Assembly: GCF_013344475.1 (NCBI RefSeq)
Contig: NZ_JABUOU010000001.1
Span: forward strand, 124,001 to 188,000
DNA from: Martelella limonii
Lineage (GTDB): Bacteria; Pseudomonadota; Alphaproteobacteria; Rhizobiales; Rhizobiaceae
Length of the DNA stretch: 64,000 nt
Direction: 5' to 3'
In this document: in pieces, positions 6,774 to 16,471 of the stretch
Position numbering within the stretch: position 1 is the stretch's first letter
Layout: every line of letters begins with the position of its first letter
Notes under the pieces: generated by a model
Seen by the model: the letters and a program-made list of their open reading frames with translations, nothing else
Databases searched by the model: none
What the model was told of the DNA's origin: nothing
Program-made: the position numbers and the translations under genes

Positions 6774-7853
6774 TCAGAAGGCGTTCTGCCATCCGTTATA
6801 GAACGGATGATCGGCCATCACCGGCAGGGCAACGGCGCTATAGGTCTTCGCCGACCAATAGGCCGCAGTCGCAAAGTCCAGGCTGTGGCGGGCATCGGCG
6901 AGCGTCAGCGGCAGCGGCGTCTTTGCACAGATCGCCTCGTGGAAATGCTGCATCTGCCCTGCAAATCCCGTCGGCGGCGGTGCGAATTCCGCAAGCGCCT
7001 CCTCGATCAACCGGGCCGTCTCCGCGTCTTTCGGAATGAAGCGCCAGGGCGCATCCTCGGCCGTGAAATCAGGCCGGCTGTCCGTCTCGATGATCATGTT
7101 CTCGAAGCAGAGACGCATCCGGCTCAACGGCTCGACCGAGCCGAGCGTTGCCGACGTGGTGGCGATCGCGCCGCAATTGAGCTCGACGCTCACGCTTGCA
7201 CAATCCTCGACCTCGATACCGGCATTCACCCGGGTGGCGATCCGCGCAAACAGCGAGCGCACCGGCCCCAGAAGATAAAACATCAGGTCGTTGGCATGGA
7301 TCGCGTGGTTCATCAGCGCGCCGCCGAGCGCGCCGTTCCAGTTGCGGCGCCAATCGCGCTGGTAATAGGTCTGATCGCGCAGCCAGTGCACCTCGCAGGT
7401 GGCGACATAGGGTTTGCCAGCGATGCCCGTCTCGATCAGATGCTTGGCCTTTTGCGCGCCGTCATTGTAGCGGTACTGCATGATCGGCATGACGTGGCCG
7501 GAGGAACGGCTTTCGGCATCGAGCAGTTCGTCGATATCAGCGAGCGAGCCGACCAGCGGCTTTTCACAGATCACATGCTTGCCGGCTTGGAGGGCCGCGA
7601 GCATCAGGGCCTTGTGGGTTCCAGGCGGAGTGCAGACGTCGATGACATCGACATCGTCCATCCCCAGCACTTCCAGATAGTCGTGCTCGCGGCGTTCGAT
7701 GCCGAATGCGTCGCCAACGGCGTTCAGCCGGTCGTTGTCGGTGTCGCAGATCGCTGTAACCTCGAATCGCTCCGGGTTGGTGAGATAGCCACGCTCGATA
7801 TGCGTCTGGCCGACGCCCAGGCCGACGACGGCGACTTTGAGTTTTCTCGTCAT
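6774..7853 (-). CDS. Gfo/Idh/MocA family oxidoreductase
   Basis: 359-aa NAD(P)-dependent dehydrogenase. The N-terminal Rossmann fold starts KVAVVGLGVGQTHIERGY and reaches VIDVCTPPGTH and the family hallmark CEKPL (near residue 97) that contains the catalytic Lys. The C-terminal alpha/beta domain carries NGALGGALMNHAIHANDLMFYLLG. The family oxidises or reduces cyclitols and sugars. This gene stands alone, without transporter or isomerase neighbours, so the substrate is not predictable. About 315 bp upstream (7854-8170) contain no recognisable gene; they presumably hold its promoter. Confidence 0.88.
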   Translation of the reverse strand: MTRKLKVAVVGLGVGQTHIERGYLTNPERFEVTAICDTDNDRLNAVGDAFGIERREHDYLEVLGMDDVDVIDVCTPPGTHKALMLAALQAGKHVICEKPLVGSLADIDELLDAESRSSGHVMPIMQYRYNDGAQKAKHLIETGIAGKPYVATCEVHWLRDQTYYQRDWRRNWNGALGGALMNHAIHANDLMFYLLGPVRSLFARIATRVNAGIEVEDCASVSVELNCGAIATTSATLGSVEPLSRMRLCFENMIIETDSRPDFTAEDAPWRFIPKDAETARLIEEALAEFAPPPTGFAGQMQHFHEAICAKTPLPLTLADARHSLDFATAAYWSAKTYSAVALPVMADHPFYNGWQNAF

Positions 7854-8170
7854 TTCAATGTCCTGTAATGCATAAGTCGGACGTATGCGTTCAATGCCGC
7901 TCGAAGGCTTGAGGAGCGCCTTTCAGATGCAAATCCGGAAGGGAGGGCGCGCGGAGACGGCAAGGTTTTAGGGATCAAAACAAACTCTGTACAAATCCTG
8001 CTTTCAGCAAGCGCTCGCCAGCTTCGCCCTGAGTTTCCGCTGGCGACGGTCTGTCACGTTATCGCCATGATTGGGCTGGTATGGCAAGCCCCCATGCCGT
8101 GTTGATTTGAACGCAGTTTCATGCGGGCTTTTCGTAAAATTCCGCAAGTCTTTGTCAGTAAAAGACTTTT
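7854..8170. other. intergenic region without recognised gene
   Basis: 317 bp between the Gfo/Idh/MocA gene and the fructosamine-kinase-like gene, both on the minus strand. The overlapping ORFs here have no ribosome sites or family resemblance. An 8-bp inverted repeat TCGCCAGC (8015-8022) / GCTGGCGA (8039-8046) with a 16-nt loop is present but lacks a U-run. Confidence 0.4.
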
Positions 8171-8977
8171 CTAGTGTCCGGTTTTGGTCAGAAATCCGTC
8201 GACCATTGCCGCGTATCCGGCGCCGAACAGCCGCAGATGGACCAGTGCAGGCCAAAGGCTGTAGACCGCCATGCGCGTTTCAAAACCCGGCTCGGGCGCG
8301 GGATAATTGTCGAAGAAGCGGGCATCGAGATGTCCGAAGAGTTCCGCCATCGCAAGATCCACTTCCCCGTGGCCAAAGTAGCAGGCGGGGTCGATCAGGG
8401 CCGTGACGCGACCGCCTGCGCACATCACATTGCCGGACCAGAGGTCTCCATGGACGAGGGCGGGCGGCGGCGTGTCCGGTATCAGATCGCCAAGATGGCG
8501 GCAGAGCCTGTCGATCCGCCGGGCGAGCGCGGGCGGAATTTCCGAGAGCCCGTTGAGCAGACGGTGGTCGCGCCAAAAGTCGATCCATGAGCGCGTCCGG
8601 CCGTTGACGATCACCACCTTTCCGAAGGCAAAGTCACTGTGAAATCCATACGCATTGTCGTCTGGTGCGTGCAGGGCGCGGAGAACATGGCCCAGATCGG
8701 CCGTGGCGCCTTCAAACCCGCTCCTGCCTGACACTTCCTCCATGATCAGCACCGTATCGTCGGCCGCGATCACCCGCGGCGCTGGCGCTCCCTTCGCCGC
8801 GATCATTCTCAGCATCTCCCCTTCAAGCGCGGGCGCGGCACCCGTCTTGACGATGTGGCGCTCGCCGTCGGCGGTCTCGGCGCGCAACAGGGCGGAAAGA
8901 TCGCCGCTTGAAAAATGCGAAAGTCTGACGCTTTCGCTCCCAAGAAGGCGCGCGGTGTGGATTTCCAGCTCGTTCAT
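8171..8977 (-). CDS. fructosamine kinase family protein (aminoglycoside-phosphotransferase fold)
   Basis: 268-aa kinase-fold protein. The catalytic loop HGDLWSGNVM (about 176-185) and the metal-binding Asp of ALIDPACYFGHGEVDLAM (about Asp196) are intact, as are an early ATP-site Lys (HIVKTG) and IMEEV hinge. This pattern fits the fructosamine-3-kinase family, which phosphorylates ketosamines formed by protein glycation so that they decompose. Start at 8977 (MNELEIHTARLLG) follows AGGAAG; the open frame extends to 9214 without coding character. It is divergent from the FAD-linked oxidase gene, 108 bp away. Confidence 0.85.
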   Translation of the reverse strand: MNELEIHTARLLGSESVRLSHFSSGDLSALLRAETADGERHIVKTGAAPALEGEMLRMIAAKGAPAPRVIAADDTVLIMEEVSGRSGFEGATADLGHVLRALHAPDDNAYGFHSDFAFGKVVIVNGRTRSWIDFWRDHRLLNGLSEIPPALARRIDRLCRHLGDLIPDTPPPALVHGDLWSGNVMCAGGRVTALIDPACYFGHGEVDLAMAELFGHLDARFFDNYPAPEPGFETRMAVYSLWPALVHLRLFGAGYAAMVDGFLTKTGH

Positions 8978-9085
8978 ATCGGCTTCCTGACCGGGTGGTG
9001 CTTTCGGGTGGCGCTCTGGACGCCGGGGTGATGCTCGCATAAAACCCGCGCAAGCGAAGTATGTATATGCGTGGAGGACAAGCAT

Positions 9086-10489
9086 TTGGCCATAGAAGAC
9101 GTTCGGACAGAGCCGAGGAACCCCGAGGCCGCCGCCACGGTCATTTCCATACTCAAGCAGCAGTTCGGCGAGAAGCTGCAGACCGGCAAGGCGTTTCGCG
9201 CCCAGCACGCGCATACCACCACCTATCTGCCGCCGCAGCTACCCGATGCCGTGTTCTTTGCCGAAAGCGTAGAGGATGTGAAGGCAGTGGTAAAAGTCTG
9301 CGCCCAGCACAAGGTCCCGATCGTGCCCTTTGGCACCGGATCTTCGCTGGAAGGGCAGATCAACGCGCCGGAAGGCGGCATTTCGGTCGATCTGTCGCGG
9401 ATGAACCGCGTGCTCGAAGTCAATGCCGAAGACCTCGATTGCCGGGTGGAACCGGGCATTACGCGCGAGGAACTGAATACCTATCTGCGCGATACCGGCC
9501 TGTTCTTTCCCATCGATCCGGGCGCGAATGCCTCGATCGGCGGTATGGCGTCCACCCGGGCGTCCGGCACCAATGCGGTCCGCTACGGCACGATGAAGGA
9601 TGTCGTGCTTGCGGTCACGGCGGTGACGGCGGATGGCGAGGAGATCACGACGGCGCATCGGGCGCGCAAATCGTCTGCCGGCTATGATCTAACCCGCCTG
9701 TTCGTGGGCGCCGAAGGCACGCTCGGCATCATCACCTCGGTGACGCTGAAGCTTTCCGGTATTCCGGAGAAGATTGCCGGCGGCGTTTCCTCCTTCAAGA
9801 CGCTTGAGGAGGCCTGCAACGCAGTGATCATGACCGTCCAGATGGGCATACCGGTGGCCAGGATCGAACTTCTCGACGCGCTTCAGGTCAAGGCCTGCAA
9901 TGCCTATTCCAACCTCGACTTTCCCGAGGCGCCGTTGCTGCTGCTGGAGTTTCACGGTAGCGAGGAGGCGGTGGCGCTCCAGTCCGGACAGTTTGCCGAA
10001 ATCGCTGCGGAATGCGGCGGCTCAGAATTCGTCTGGACCGCCAATACCGAGGAGCGCAACCGGCTCTGGAAGGCGCGCCACAACGCCTATTGGGCAAGCC
10101 GTGCGCTCGAGCCGGAACTTGAGGGCCTGTCGACCGACGTCTGCGTGCCGATCTCCCGGCTCGCTGATTGCGTGAGCGAAACCCAGAAAGACATTGCGGC
10201 AGAAGGCATTCTGGCACCGGTGGTGGGCCATGCAGGCGATGGCAACTTCCATCTTCTGGTGCTGTTCGATAAGGACAAGCCCGGCGAGATCGAACGGATC
10301 GAGGCCTTTACCACGCGGCTTGCGGAACGCGCGATCGCCATGGGCGGCACGTCCACGGGTGAGCATGGCGTGGGCCAGGGGAAGAAGCGCGTGGTTGCCG
10401 GCGAGCTGGGCGGCGCGCTTCTCCTGATGCGGGCGATCAAGCAGGCGCTCGATCCGGACAACATCTTCAACCCGGGCAAGATTTTCTAG
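9086..10489 (+). CDS. FAD-binding oxidase, D-lactate dehydrogenase/GlcD type
   Basis: 467-aa FAD-linked oxidase. The PCMH-type FAD domain carries PFGTGSSLEGQ and NASIGGMASTRASGTNAVRYG. The C-terminal FAD-oxidase domain ends with GHAGDGNFHLLVLFD, STGEHGVGQGK and ALDPDNIFNPGKIF. The arrangement matches D-lactate dehydrogenase (cytochrome) and the glycolate oxidase GlcD subunit; no glcE/glcF neighbours exist, so a stand-alone D-lactate or D-2-hydroxyacid dehydrogenase is likelier. The start is ambiguous: TTG at 9086 has an ideal GGAGG (9073-9077) with 8-nt spacing, whereas the GTG at 9071 overlaps that site and has none of its own. Confidence 0.88.
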   Translation: MAIEDVRTEPRNPEAAATVISILKQQFGEKLQTGKAFRAQHAHTTTYLPPQLPDAVFFAESVEDVKAVVKVCAQHKVPIVPFGTGSSLEGQINAPEGGISVDLSRMNRVLEVNAEDLDCRVEPGITREELNTYLRDTGLFFPIDPGANASIGGMASTRASGTNAVRYGTMKDVVLAVTAVTADGEEITTAHRARKSSAGYDLTRLFVGAEGTLGIITSVTLKLSGIPEKIAGGVSSFKTLEEACNAVIMTVQMGIPVARIELLDALQVKACNAYSNLDFPEAPLLLLEFHGSEEAVALQSGQFAEIAAECGGSEFVWTANTEERNRLWKARHNAYWASRALEPELEGLSTDVCVPISRLADCVSETQKDIAAEGILAPVVGHAGDGNFHLLVLFDKDKPGEIERIEAFTTRLAERAIAMGGTSTGEHGVGQGKKRVVAGELGGALLLMRAIKQALDPDNIFNPGKIF

Positions 10490-10621
10490 CGAAGGGACGC
10501 TGAAAGCTCGGTCGTGAATGAACTGTGCGCGGTAAAGGGCTGAACTGGCTTGCGATTGCGCGCTGTGTTAGGTTCGCGTGAACGCGGCGCAATCGCCGCA
10601 GACGGACAGGGGATCTGAAGC

Positions 10622-13600
10622 TTGCTGGGACGAATTCTTGTTTTCATAGGCGCTTTTCTGGTCTTCGTCCTGTGTGTCGCGCTGGTGGCGCCGTATTTCA
10701 TCGACTGGAGCAGTTTCCGGCGCGAATTCGAGGTTCAGGCGAGCCGGGTGATCGGCAAGAAGGTCGAGGTTCTGGGTGACGTCGAAGTGCGCATCCTGCC
10801 TTTCCCGGCGATCACCATGCACGAGGTCAGCGTCGGCCGCGATGCCGGCGGCGCGCCTCTGGCGATGGCGGATTCCTTCTCGATGGATGCCGAACTCGCG
10901 CCCTTCCTCAGCGGCGAATTGCGCATCTTCAAGATGCAGCTCGACCATCCCGTCTTCAATCTTTCACTGGATGAGAACGGCGCGCTTGCCTGGACCGATA
11001 CGGGCACCAGCGCGATGGCCGCGCATCGGGTCGTCTTTGAAGACGTGACGGTGGTGGACGGCGAGATCCATCTCTCGGATGCGGCAAGCGGGCGCTCGCG
11101 CAATCTGACGGGGATCAACGCGACGCTTTCGGCGAACGCGATCGAAGGTCCGTGGCGCATGGATGGCACGGCGGTGCTGGATGGCCATCCCGGCAGCTTC
11201 AGCGTGCTGACCGGCCGGCCCGATCCCGCGACCCGTTCGGTGCGGCTCAGGCTGTCTGCTGTGCCGGAGGAATGGCCGCTTCTTGCCACGCTGGAAGGCG
11301 ACGTCTCGCTTGCGACGGAAGCACCGGTCTATGCCGGCGATTTCCGGCTCGCGGTCGTTGCCGACGGCGAGGAGGAAGTTCCCCCGCCGCGCGTCAGCGG
11401 CAAGTTCGAGCTCACCAACAATTCCTTCGCAGTGCCCGAATACCGGCTGGAGATCGGCACCCGCGTCGACCCCTATGTGATCACCGGCGAGGGCAATTTC
11501 GACACGCGGCCGGGCGGAACCTTCCTGCTTACCGGCAACGGTCAGCAGTTCAATGTCGAGCGTCTTTCCGATTACGACACGAACCTCAAGAAGGGCAGGG
11601 TGGCGACGCCGAGCGCGCGTGAGCGTCTGGCCGTGCTGATCGGCTTCCTCAACGACGTGCCGATCCCGCAATTGCCGGGCAAGGTCACATTCAGGCTTCC
11701 GGCGCTGGTCTCCGGCGATACAACGATCCGCTCGATTGTTCTCGATGCGTCGCCCGATGGCGATGGGTGGCAGATCGAAAACAGTTCGGCAGAACTGCCG
11801 GGCCGCACCCAGGTGGAGGCCAGCGGACGGCTGGCGCTCGGCGAGGCCCCTGATTTCACGGGGTCGCTGCTCGTTGCCTCGCGCCAGCCGAGCGGGCTTT
11901 CCCAGTGGCTCACCGGCGAGGTCAGTCCGGACATCCGCGATCTTGATCGCGCCGGCTTTTCGGCCGACGTCATCCTGACGCCGTCAAGCCAGGCGTTCGA
12001 AAACCTGCAGATCGTGGCAGGCGATGCAGTGCTTGACGGAATGCTATCCAGAAAGGCGGATGGCAGCGCCACGCCGACGCTCGACTTCGATCTTTCGGGC
12101 AATGTCATCGATCTCGGAGCGCTCAGGGCGCTGACCGGTCTGGTGGTGGGTGAGGATATCGGAACCGGGCTCAGCGAGCACCGGATCCATGCCACGCTGA
12201 AGGCCGGAACGGTGAATGCCTTCGGCCTGTCTGCCGATGTCGTCGATACCGATTTTACCTATCAGACCGGCGCCCTGACGATCGACAGCCTGACGATCGA
12301 GGATATCGCCGGTGCCGCCGTCACGCTGTCGGGCCAGGCGCAGATGCTGCGGGATATGCCGAGCGGTTCGGCGCGGGTGACGCTGTCTGCCGCCGATATC
12401 GCCGCTTTCGTCTCCGTGCTCGGCGAGCATGCGGGCGAGCACCCTTTGCTGACGATGCTCGACGACGGTGCCATGTGGTTCGACAACACCGAACTTTCAG
12501 CCGATCTGAGCTTCGGCCAGGACGGTACCGGCCTTTCCGCCGTGTTTCAGGGCACCGCCAATGGCAGCCGGATTGCAGGCTCCTGGCGGATGGATCACAT
12601 GTTTGGCCCAGGTGGCCTGAGCGGACAGATGCAGGTGTCGAACCCGGATGCGGCCGTGCTGTTCGGCCAGGCGGGCCTGATGCCGCTTCCGATACCGTCA
12701 CCGGCGGGCGCGCAGCTTTCCTTGTCCGTCGATCGCGCCGGAGATACGGGACCGGCGACCATCGGACTTCGTGCGGCAAGCGGCGATACGCGGGTCTCTG
12801 TCTCGGGCGAGGGAAGTCTCGGCGCGGGTGATTTCCTGACCGGCCGCTATTCCGTCGCGCTCGAAAGTCCGGATCTCGAACCCTATCTTGCGATGAACGC
12901 GCTGGCGGTGCCGGGCACGGCATTCGGCGTTCCCGTTTCGCTGAAGGCGTCGCTCGATATCGCGCCTGACCGCTACGCCCTGTCGGCAATCGGCGGTACT
13001 ATCGACGACAACGGCGTTTCCGGTCAGCTTTCGCTTGCCCGCGGCGAACCCGTCACCCGGATTGACGGTGCGCTTGCACTCGACAAGCTCGACATGGCCT
13101 GGCTGGGCGAGGCGGTGTTCGGCCCAGATGTTGCGGACGCGACCGGCGGGCTTTCCGACATACCCTTCGGAAATGCCTATTTCGGCACGGCGGAAGCGAA
13201 GGTCGATCTTCAGGCAGCGGCGTTCGATATCGGCATCTTCGAGCCGGTGACCGCCATGGCGGGCAAGCTGGACCTGCGCGGCGGCGGCCTGGCGCTGAAC
13301 GGGATTTCCGGAAGGCTGATGGGCGGTACGCTGACCGGCGACATGCGGCTCGGCAATACCGACGGCAACGGCTATTTCCAGACCCAGCTCGGCCTTGCCG
13401 GTGCGACCCTGCCCGATACGATCTGGAAGGCGGGCGACAGGCCGGTGGTTGCCGGCGGCTTCGACCTCGGCCTCGTGGTGGAGACCACCGCCGATACGGC
13501 GGCCGGCCTCAAGTCGCAGGCGAGCGGCTCCGGCATGATCACTCTCAAGTCGCCGACCTTTGCAGGGCTGGATCTCGGCTTCAGCGACGAGCTCCTGGCA

Positions 13601-14761
13601 TGGGCGGATGCCCAGGGCACCGAAATCAACAATGACGCGATTGCCGCCGAGGTGCAGAACCTGCTTTTCGACACCGCAGGCAGTTTCCGGGCGGATGATA
13701 TCGCCATTCCGTTTTCGATCACCGACGGCGTGTTTCAGGCGCGCAACGTGCTGGTCGACCTTCCCGAGGCCATTGTCTACGGCGCCGCAGAAAGCGATCT
13801 TGCCGAAAGCGACCTCGATGCGACGCTCGACGTGGCGCTGAAGCTCGGCGATGCCGGCGAGGAAGGGGCGAGCGCGGGCCTTACAATCGGCTTCAACGGC
13901 CCGCTGGAAGCGCCCGCCCGGACGCTGGATCTGACGGAGATCAACAATTACCTCGCGCTGCGCGCCGTCGAGCGCGAACGTCAGCGGGTCGAACGCCTGC
14001 AGGCCGACATTCTCGAAAAGCAGCGCTTGCGGCGGGAGGCGGCGCTTTACCGTTCCCGCGAACAAGAGCGGGTTTTCGCTGCCGAGCAGGAGGCTCAGCG
14101 CCGGCGGGAAGAGGCAGCGCGCGCCGCCGAGGCGGCAAGGCAGGCGGCGGAAGCCACGCCCGATGATATGCCGCTGCCCGAGCCTTCGCCCCTGGAGGCC
14201 GTCCCGCAGCAGCCGTCCGACCCAACGCCGGCGCCTCCTCAGCCGGAGCAGACGACGCCAGCCGCCGCTGAGCAACCAACCAGCCTGCCGCCCGCCGCCG
14301 AGCAGCCATCCAGCCAAGCGCCTGCTCAAGAGCAGCCAGCGCCGCAACCGGCCTCCGAAAACACCGAAGCGCCCGCGCCAGACCAATCCTTGCCCGCGCC
14401 TTCCGCGCAGCCGGCAAACCCGCCAGCATCATCTGCCGCAGACGTGCAGCCCGAGACGCCGGCGGAGGCGAGACCGGAGGCGGCGCCTGCCACGGAGACG
14501 GCCCCGCCAACTGAGGGAGATGTGGCGAACCCCACTGGCTCAGCTTTGCCAGCGACGCCTGAAGAAGCGCCGATCCCAGAACCCTCTCCGCGCGCGGCGG
14601 AAGGCGAGCTTCCCGACGGAGCACCGCCGGCCGAGGCCGCACCCGCTGAGACCGCTCCGGAGCAGGCTGAGCCCGTTCTGGAAAAGAGCGACCTCGACAA
14701 GCTGATCGAATCCGTGATCGGCGGCGCTCAGGAACTGCGGCAGGAGCGGGCATCTCCTTGA
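10622..14761 (+). CDS. large AsmA family protein
   Basis: 1379-aa protein with a single N-terminal transmembrane anchor (about 3-25), then the AsmA motif YFIDWSSFRREFEVQASRVIGKKVEVLGDVEVRILPFPA in overlapping form and a long beta-rich body (about 60-1100). AsmA/TamB/YhdP relatives are inner-membrane-anchored periplasmic proteins thought to bridge lipids between membranes. A highly charged coiled coil (about 1117-1178, many Arg/Glu/Ala) follows, and then a Pro/Ala/Glu-rich low-complexity tail to about 1355. The start is TTG at 10622, preceded by AGGGG; LGRILVF is the usual beginning of rhizobial homologues. It is flanked by about 130 bp on the 5' side and 164 bp on the 3' side without genes. 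Confidence 0.88.
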   Translation: MLGRILVFIGAFLVFVLCVALVAPYFIDWSSFRREFEVQASRVIGKKVEVLGDVEVRILPFPAITMHEVSVGRDAGGAPLAMADSFSMDAELAPFLSGELRIFKMQLDHPVFNLSLDENGALAWTDTGTSAMAAHRVVFEDVTVVDGEIHLSDAASGRSRNLTGINATLSANAIEGPWRMDGTAVLDGHPGSFSVLTGRPDPATRSVRLRLSAVPEEWPLLATLEGDVSLATEAPVYAGDFRLAVVADGEEEVPPPRVSGKFELTNNSFAVPEYRLEIGTRVDPYVITGEGNFDTRPGGTFLLTGNGQQFNVERLSDYDTNLKKGRVATPSARERLAVLIGFLNDVPIPQLPGKVTFRLPALVSGDTTIRSIVLDASPDGDGWQIENSSAELPGRTQVEASGRLALGEAPDFTGSLLVASRQPSGLSQWLTGEVSPDIRDLDRAGFSADVILTPSSQAFENLQIVAGDAVLDGMLSRKADGSATPTLDFDLSGNVIDLGALRALTGLVVGEDIGTGLSEHRIHATLKAGTVNAFGLSADVVDTDFTYQTGALTIDSLTIEDIAGAAVTLSGQAQMLRDMPSGSARVTLSAADIAAFVSVLGEHAGEHPLLTMLDDGAMWFDNTELSADLSFGQDGTGLSAVFQGTANGSRIAGSWRMDHMFGPGGLSGQMQVSNPDAAVLFGQAGLMPLPIPSPAGAQLSLSVDRAGDTGPATIGLRAASGDTRVSVSGEGSLGAGDFLTGRYSVALESPDLEPYLAMNALAVPGTAFGVPVSLKASLDIAPDRYALSAIGGTIDDNGVSGQLSLARGEPVTRIDGALALDKLDMAWLGEAVFGPDVADATGGLSDIPFGNAYFGTAEAKVDLQAAAFDIGIFEPVTAMAGKLDLRGGGLALNGISGRLMGGTLTGDMRLGNTDGNGYFQTQLGLAGATLPDTIWKAGDRPVVAGGFDLGLVVETTADTAAGLKSQASGSGMITLKSPTFAGLDLGFSDELLAWADAQGTEINNDAIAAEVQNLLFDTAGSFRADDIAIPFSITDGVFQARNVLVDLPEAIVYGAAESDLAESDLDATLDVALKLGDAGEEGASAGLTIGFNGPLEAPARTLDLTEINNYLALRAVERERQRVERLQADILEKQRLRREAALYRSREQERVFAAEQEAQRRREEAARAAEAARQAAEATPDDMPLPEPSPLEAVPQQPSDPTPAPPQPEQTTPAAAEQPTSLPPAAEQPSSQAPAQEQPAPQPASENTEAPAPDQSLPAPSAQPANPPASSAADVQPETPAEARPEAAPATETAPPTEGDVANPTGSALPATPEEAPIPEPSPRAAEGELPDGAPPAEAAPAETAPEQAEPVLEKSDLDKLIESVIGGAQELRQERASP

Positions 14762-14925
14762 GGCGGCCAAAATCTCGCCCGCTTTGTGGCGCATCAGCCA
14801 CTCCTTATACACGCGCGAGACGTGCGAGACGCGATGACGCCGGACTTCAAGTTTCGTGTTTCTTTCATTTTGAAACAATGGCTTGTGGGCGTCTCTTGCG
14901 TAAATGATCTGAAAGGCTGCAGTGC

Positions 14926-15318
14926 ATGCAAAGGGTGAAGCGACGGTTCCTGATCGCGATCGGCTGGTTGATGGTGGGGCTTGCCATCATCGGCCTGGCT
15001 TTGCCCGTGATGCCAACCGTGCCCTTCCTGATCGTGGCCGCTGCGGCCTTTGCCCGTTCCTCGCCGGAGCTTGAAGCGCGGCTGATGGAACATCCCCATT
15101 TCGGTCCGCATCTCACCCGCTGGCGCCGCGAGGGCGCGATATCGCTGCCCGCAAAAATTCTGGCCGTGGCGGCAATGGGCTGCAGCATGGTCTCCGTGCT
15201 GCTGTTTGCTGCGGCCTGGCCGTGGATCCAGCTCGGGGTCGGTCTGGTGCTTGCCTGCTGCGCGATCTTCGTCATCACCCGCCCGTCGCCAGCATCGGTC
15301 CGCACCGAAAACCGATAG
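14926..15318 (+). CDS. YbaN family protein (DUF454)
   Basis: 130-aa inner-membrane protein with the DUF454/YbaN pattern: basic start MQRVKRRFLIAIGW, hydrophobic segment with LALPVMPTVPFLIVAAAAFARSS, then LMEHPHFGPHLTRWRREGAI and a C-terminal hairpin of two hydrophobic segments. The conserved HP.FG..L..W motif is clear. Its function is unknown in the family. It is convergent with the LacI gene; the 103-bp gap shows no obvious terminator. Confidence 0.85.
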   Translation: MQRVKRRFLIAIGWLMVGLAIIGLALPVMPTVPFLIVAAAAFARSSPELEARLMEHPHFGPHLTRWRREGAISLPAKILAVAAMGCSMVSVLLFAAAWPWIQLGVGLVLACCAIFVITRPSPASVRTENR

Positions 15319-15421
15319 GGCAATTCGGCGCCGGGTGGCATCACCTGACATCCGCGCAAATGCGCCAAACGATCACAAAGTGCGGTTGCGTGTTTCCTTC
15401 AAACGCGGAGCCGCTCTGGTT

Positions 15422-16471
15422 TCAGCTTTCCTGCCGGATTTTCGGGGCCAGCGACCAGTCGGGCTTGCTGATGCTCTGGAGTGGTTTCGAGCCGGCATGT
15501 TCGATGCGCGCGAGAACGGCGCTTGCCAGTTCCCGCCCGGCCTGGCCGAAATCTTCGCTCATCGCGATGATTTCCGGCTCGATCCAGTTCAGAAAGTCCG
15601 CCGGTTGCTTGGCGACCACGTCGACGTCCTTGCCGAGCTTGAGATTGCAGGCCCGCAATGCTGCCATGATCGGAACCGCACTGCTGCCGCTGCAGGCAAT
15701 GATGCCGTCCGGCGGATGGCTCGATCTGAGCGTTTCCAGAAGCCCTGAACGAATATCGACGAGTGAAGAATCCGTGGAGATCGAGGTCAGCGGCGCTTCC
15801 TGGAGAGAGAAATCCCGGAGGCCACGCTCGAAGCCGGCGCGGAAATACTTGTAATAGGTCAGGTGGCTTGGCGGTTGCAGGCTGACGATCCGCCGTCTGC
15901 CGCGCTCGGCCAGCATTGCCACGGCATCATGGGCATAAGCCTCGTTGTCGAAGTCGTGGTAGGGATAATCGATCATCCCCTCCGTCCGCCCATGCGCGGC
16001 AAAGGGAAGGCCGCGATCGCGCAGTAGCTTGATGCGCGGATCGTCCGGCTCGATTCGCGAGATGATCACGCCATCTGCAGAACCGGTATCGAGAATATAG
16101 CGGATCGGCGCCATCTGGTCGTGATGGATCGGCTGAGGCATCAGGACGAGATGATAGGGCGTATCCGCGAGTATCTCGGAGATCCCGAAGATCATCTGGC
16201 CCGCCATGCCCATGATTTCCTCCTCGAGGTTGAGCACGAGCGCGATGACATTGGTCTTGCCCGTTCTCAGCCTTACGCCTGCGCGGTTCGGCATATAGCC
16301 GAGCTGCTTGGCGACGAGCCGGACCCGTTCCTTCGTGCTTTCGGCAATATCGGGCGCATCCTTGAGCGCGCGTGAAACCGTGGTGACGCCAAGCCCTGTC
16401 ATGTAGGCGATGGTCTTGAGTGTTGGCCTTGTGTTTCCGGTCTCGCCGGTCCGGCCTGTTATCGCTTTCAT
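15422..16471 (-). CDS. LacI family transcriptional regulator of the sugar locus
   Basis: 349-aa LacI/GalR regulator. The helix-turn-helix (about 16-70) contains TLKTIAYMTGLGVTTVSRAL and the minor-groove hinge segment AKQLGYMPNRAGVRLRTGKT. The periplasmic-binding-like effector domain follows. It is divergent from the CUT1 ABC transporter operon, with 553 bp between, so it very probably regulates that operon in response to the imported sugar or a derivative. It resembles AglR/ThuR-type regulators in rhizobial alpha-glucoside and trehalose loci, but this is from general pattern, not a search. Start ATG at 16471 opens MKAITGRTG. Confidence 0.88.
   Translation of the reverse strand: MKAITGRTGETGNTRPTLKTIAYMTGLGVTTVSRALKDAPDIAESTKERVRLVAKQLGYMPNRAGVRLRTGKTNVIALVLNLEEEIMGMAGQMIFGISEILADTPYHLVLMPQPIHHDQMAPIRYILDTGSADGVIISRIEPDDPRIKLLRDRGLPFAAHGRTEGMIDYPYHDFDNEAYAHDAVAMLAERGRRRIVSLQPPSHLTYYKYFRAGFERGLRDFSLQEAPLTSISTDSSLVDIRSGLLETLRSSHPPDGIIACSGSSAVPIMAALRACNLKLGKDVDVVAKQPADFLNWIEPEIIAMSEDFGQAGRELASAVLARIEHAGSKPLQSISKPDWSLAPKIRQES

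Noticed and set aside
8015-8046. 8-bp inverted repeat in the 7854-8170 gap as a terminator
   Set aside because: No U-run on either strand and a 16-nt loop; too weak to call.
12698-14386. 562-codon frame antisense to the AsmA gene
   Set aside because: Arg/Gly/Leu-rich shadow of the AsmA Pro/Ala-rich tail.
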